Made by a program: the position numbers and the translations under genes | From: an uncultured Phascolarctobacterium sp. | GTDB lineage: Bacteria; Bacillota; Negativicutes; Acidaminococcales; Acidaminococcaceae | Reading direction: 5' to 3' | DNA length: 8,499 nt | NCBI GenBank assembly: GCA_949287345.1 | Contig: CASEGD010000057.1 | Coordinates: 1-8,499 of the forward strand | The notes under the pieces: model-generated | Seen by the model: only the letters and a program-made list of their open reading frames with translations | Databases searched by the model: none | Told to the model about the DNA's origin: nothing | Shown here: in pieces, positions 7,239 through 8,499 of the stretch | Position numbering within the stretch: the stretch's first letter is position 1 | Layout: each line of letters opens with the position of its first letter

Positions 7239-8378
7239 TCAGAATATGATTTTGTTAGCGATAACGAGACGCTGAATCTGGTTGGTGCCTTCGTAAATCT
7301 GCATAATTTTAGCGTCGCGCATCATTTTTTCAACCGGATATTCGCGGCTGTAACCGTAACCGCCCATAATCTGTACGGCGTTGGTGGTTACTTCCATAGC
7401 AGTATCGGCTGCGTAGCATTTTGCCATAGCGGCTTCCTTGCTGAATTCCATGCCCTGGTCGCGCATCCAGCAGGCTTTGTAAACCAGCATGCGGGCAGCT
7501 TCAACGCGCATTGCCATGTCGGCAATCATGCTCTGAATCATCTGGAAGGACGCAATCGGCTGGCCAAACTGTTTGCGTTCTTTGGAATATTTAACTGCGC
7601 AGTCAAGTGCAGCCTGTGCCAAACCTACGGAAACAGCGCCGACAAACGGGCGTGCGTTGTCAAGGGTATTCATCGCAATGCGGAAGCCCTCGCCTTCGCG
7701 GCCAACGCGGTTAGCTTCGGGGATTACAACGTCCTGCAAAATCAGTTCGCAGGTATTGGACGGGCGGATGCCCATTTTGTCTTCTTTTTTGCCAACGGTA
7801 AAGCCCGGGGTGCCTTTCGGTACAATAAACGCGGTTAAACCGCGGATACCGCCGGTTTTGCGGGTATTGGCAAATACCAGATAAGTATCGGCAATGCCGC
7901 CGTTGGTGATGAATGCTTTAGCGCCGTTAAGGGTGTAGGTGCCTGCTTCCTTATCCTTTACTGCGGAAGTGGAAACAGCGCCTGCATCGGAGCCTGCGCC
8001 CGGTTCGGTCAGTGCAAAGGCAGCCAGCTTGCCTTCGTTAAGAAGGTCGCAGTGTGCCTGTTTCTGTTCTTCGGTACCGGCCAGCAAAATCGGATAGGAC
8101 GCAAGAGAGTTTGCAGCGATAGAAGTAGCAACACCTGCGCAGCCTTTGCCGAGTTCTTCGTAAATAAGGGCTACGGTTACACTGTCAAGGCCCATTCCGC
8201 CGTATTCTTCGGGAACACAGACATTTAAAAGGCCCATGTCGGCAGCTTTTTCCATCAAGCCTTCTCTGGCATGGTTTTCTCTGTCCATTTCAGCAGCGTA
8301 AGGGGTAATTTCTTTGGCAACAAAATCCCTTACCATCTCCTGTAATTCAAGTTGTTCTTCTGTTAAAGCAAAATCCAT
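7239..8378 (-). CDS. Acyl-CoA dehydrogenase, medium-chain-like sequence
   Basis: The 379-aa product is a full-length acyl-CoA dehydrogenase, a FAD flavoenzyme that introduces the 2,3 double bond (or runs in reverse to reduce enoyl-CoA) with electron-transferring flavoprotein (ETF). The FAD/substrate motif AFALTEPGAGSD is at 120-131 and FITNGG at 156-161. The C-terminal GGYGYSREYPVEKMMRDAK (339-357) and IYEGTNQIQR (361-370) contain the predicted catalytic base E363. Several blocks resemble mitochondrial MCAD more than clostridial butyryl-CoA dehydrogenase (EELGKGCAGVATSI, NSLASYPILLAGTEEQK, and NARPFVGAVSVGLAQAALD with the RP pair), but chain length cannot be read from sequence alone. The start has AGGAGG at about 8384-8389. 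It is transcribed alone; no etfAB, thiolase or enoyl-CoA hydratase gene is adjacent in the window. In an organism of this type it may serve butyryl-CoA formation or branched-chain acyl-CoA metabolism. Confidence 0.93.
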   Translation of the reverse strand: MDFALTEEQLELQEMVRDFVAKEITPYAAEMDRENHAREGLMEKAADMGLLNVCVPEEYGGMGLDSVTVALIYEELGKGCAGVATSIAANSLASYPILLAGTEEQKQAHCDLLNEGKLAAFALTEPGAGSDAGAVSTSAVKDKEAGTYTLNGAKAFITNGGIADTYLVFANTRKTGGIRGLTAFIVPKGTPGFTVGKKEDKMGIRPSNTCELILQDVVIPEANRVGREGEGFRIAMNTLDNARPFVGAVSVGLAQAALDCAVKYSKERKQFGQPIASFQMIQSMIADMAMRVEAARMLVYKACWMRDQGMEFSKEAAMAKCYAADTAMEVTTNAVQIMGGYGYSREYPVEKMMRDAKIMQIYEGTNQIQRLVIANKIIF

Positions 8379-8431
8379 TTTGTCCTCCTTATGTTAAAAG
8401 CTGTGGCTTTTTTTGACATTACACTTTCAGT

Positions 8432-8460
8432 ATTGTATCACAATTTTGCCTTTAACTCAA
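8432..8460 (-). promoter_or_regulatory. Promoter of the acyl-CoA dehydrogenase gene
   Basis: On the minus strand TTGAGT (8455-8460), 17 bases, then TACAAT (8432-8437) preceded by TGA, giving an extended -10. The leader to the ATG at 8378 is about 47 nt and contains a small AAAAGC-CACA-GCTTTT hairpin (8396-8411) before the ribosome site. I see nothing else in the DNA from 8461 to the right edge. Confidence 0.7.
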
Positions 8461-8499
8461 CTGCTTTTAACAAAGTTATCTAAATTTTTGCTAAAATTT

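Noticed and set aside
8396..8411. AAAAGC-TGTG-GCTTTT hairpin followed by T on the plus strand as a terminator
   Set aside because: The stem is short and consists mostly of A-T pairs, and no plus-strand gene lies upstream; it falls in the 5' leader of the acyl-CoA dehydrogenase mRNA.

Overview
The window looks like chromosome of a diderm Firmicute of the class Negativicutes, most likely an Acidaminococcaceae / Phascolarctobacterium-type gut anaerobe (inference). The main evidence is the gene entering from the left edge: an outer-membrane porin with a signal peptide, a single N-terminal SLH domain, a short coiled coil and then beta-barrel-like sequence. This is the OmpM design typical of Negativicutes. 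Strong AGGAGG-type ribosome sites, sigma-A-like promoters and the lspA-rluD-pyrR order also fit Firmicutes.

Layout. 1-1774 (minus): a promoter, a compact cobalamin-type riboswitch with an intrinsic terminator, a small protein resembling DnaA domain I, and the 5' part of the SLH porin. 1877-3367 (plus): a MATE-family exporter with its own promoter, closed by a hairpin that can serve both strands. 3378-4065 (minus): a short AlkA-like HhH-GPD DNA glycosylase with an extended -10 promoter. 4125-4453 (plus): a tRNA operon Asp-Gly-Trp with promoter and terminator. 4487-7182 (minus): an operon lspA-rluD-pyrR-LUD protein with a near-consensus promoter and a terminal hairpin. 7191-8460 (minus): a monocistronic acyl-CoA dehydrogenase with promoter and terminator.

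Most genes are ordinary housekeeping. The lspA-rluD-pyrR cluster covers lipoprotein maturation, rRNA pseudouridylation and pyrimidine sensing. The glycosylase repairs alkylated bases, the MATE pump exports unknown compounds, and the dehydrogenase serves acyl-CoA metabolism.

I see no phage, insertion sequence, CRISPR array or defence system. The most unusual points are the B12-type riboswitch placed before a stand-alone DnaA-domain-I-like protein instead of a recognisable B12 gene, and a signal peptidase II whose segment between the two catalytic aspartates is clearly shortened.
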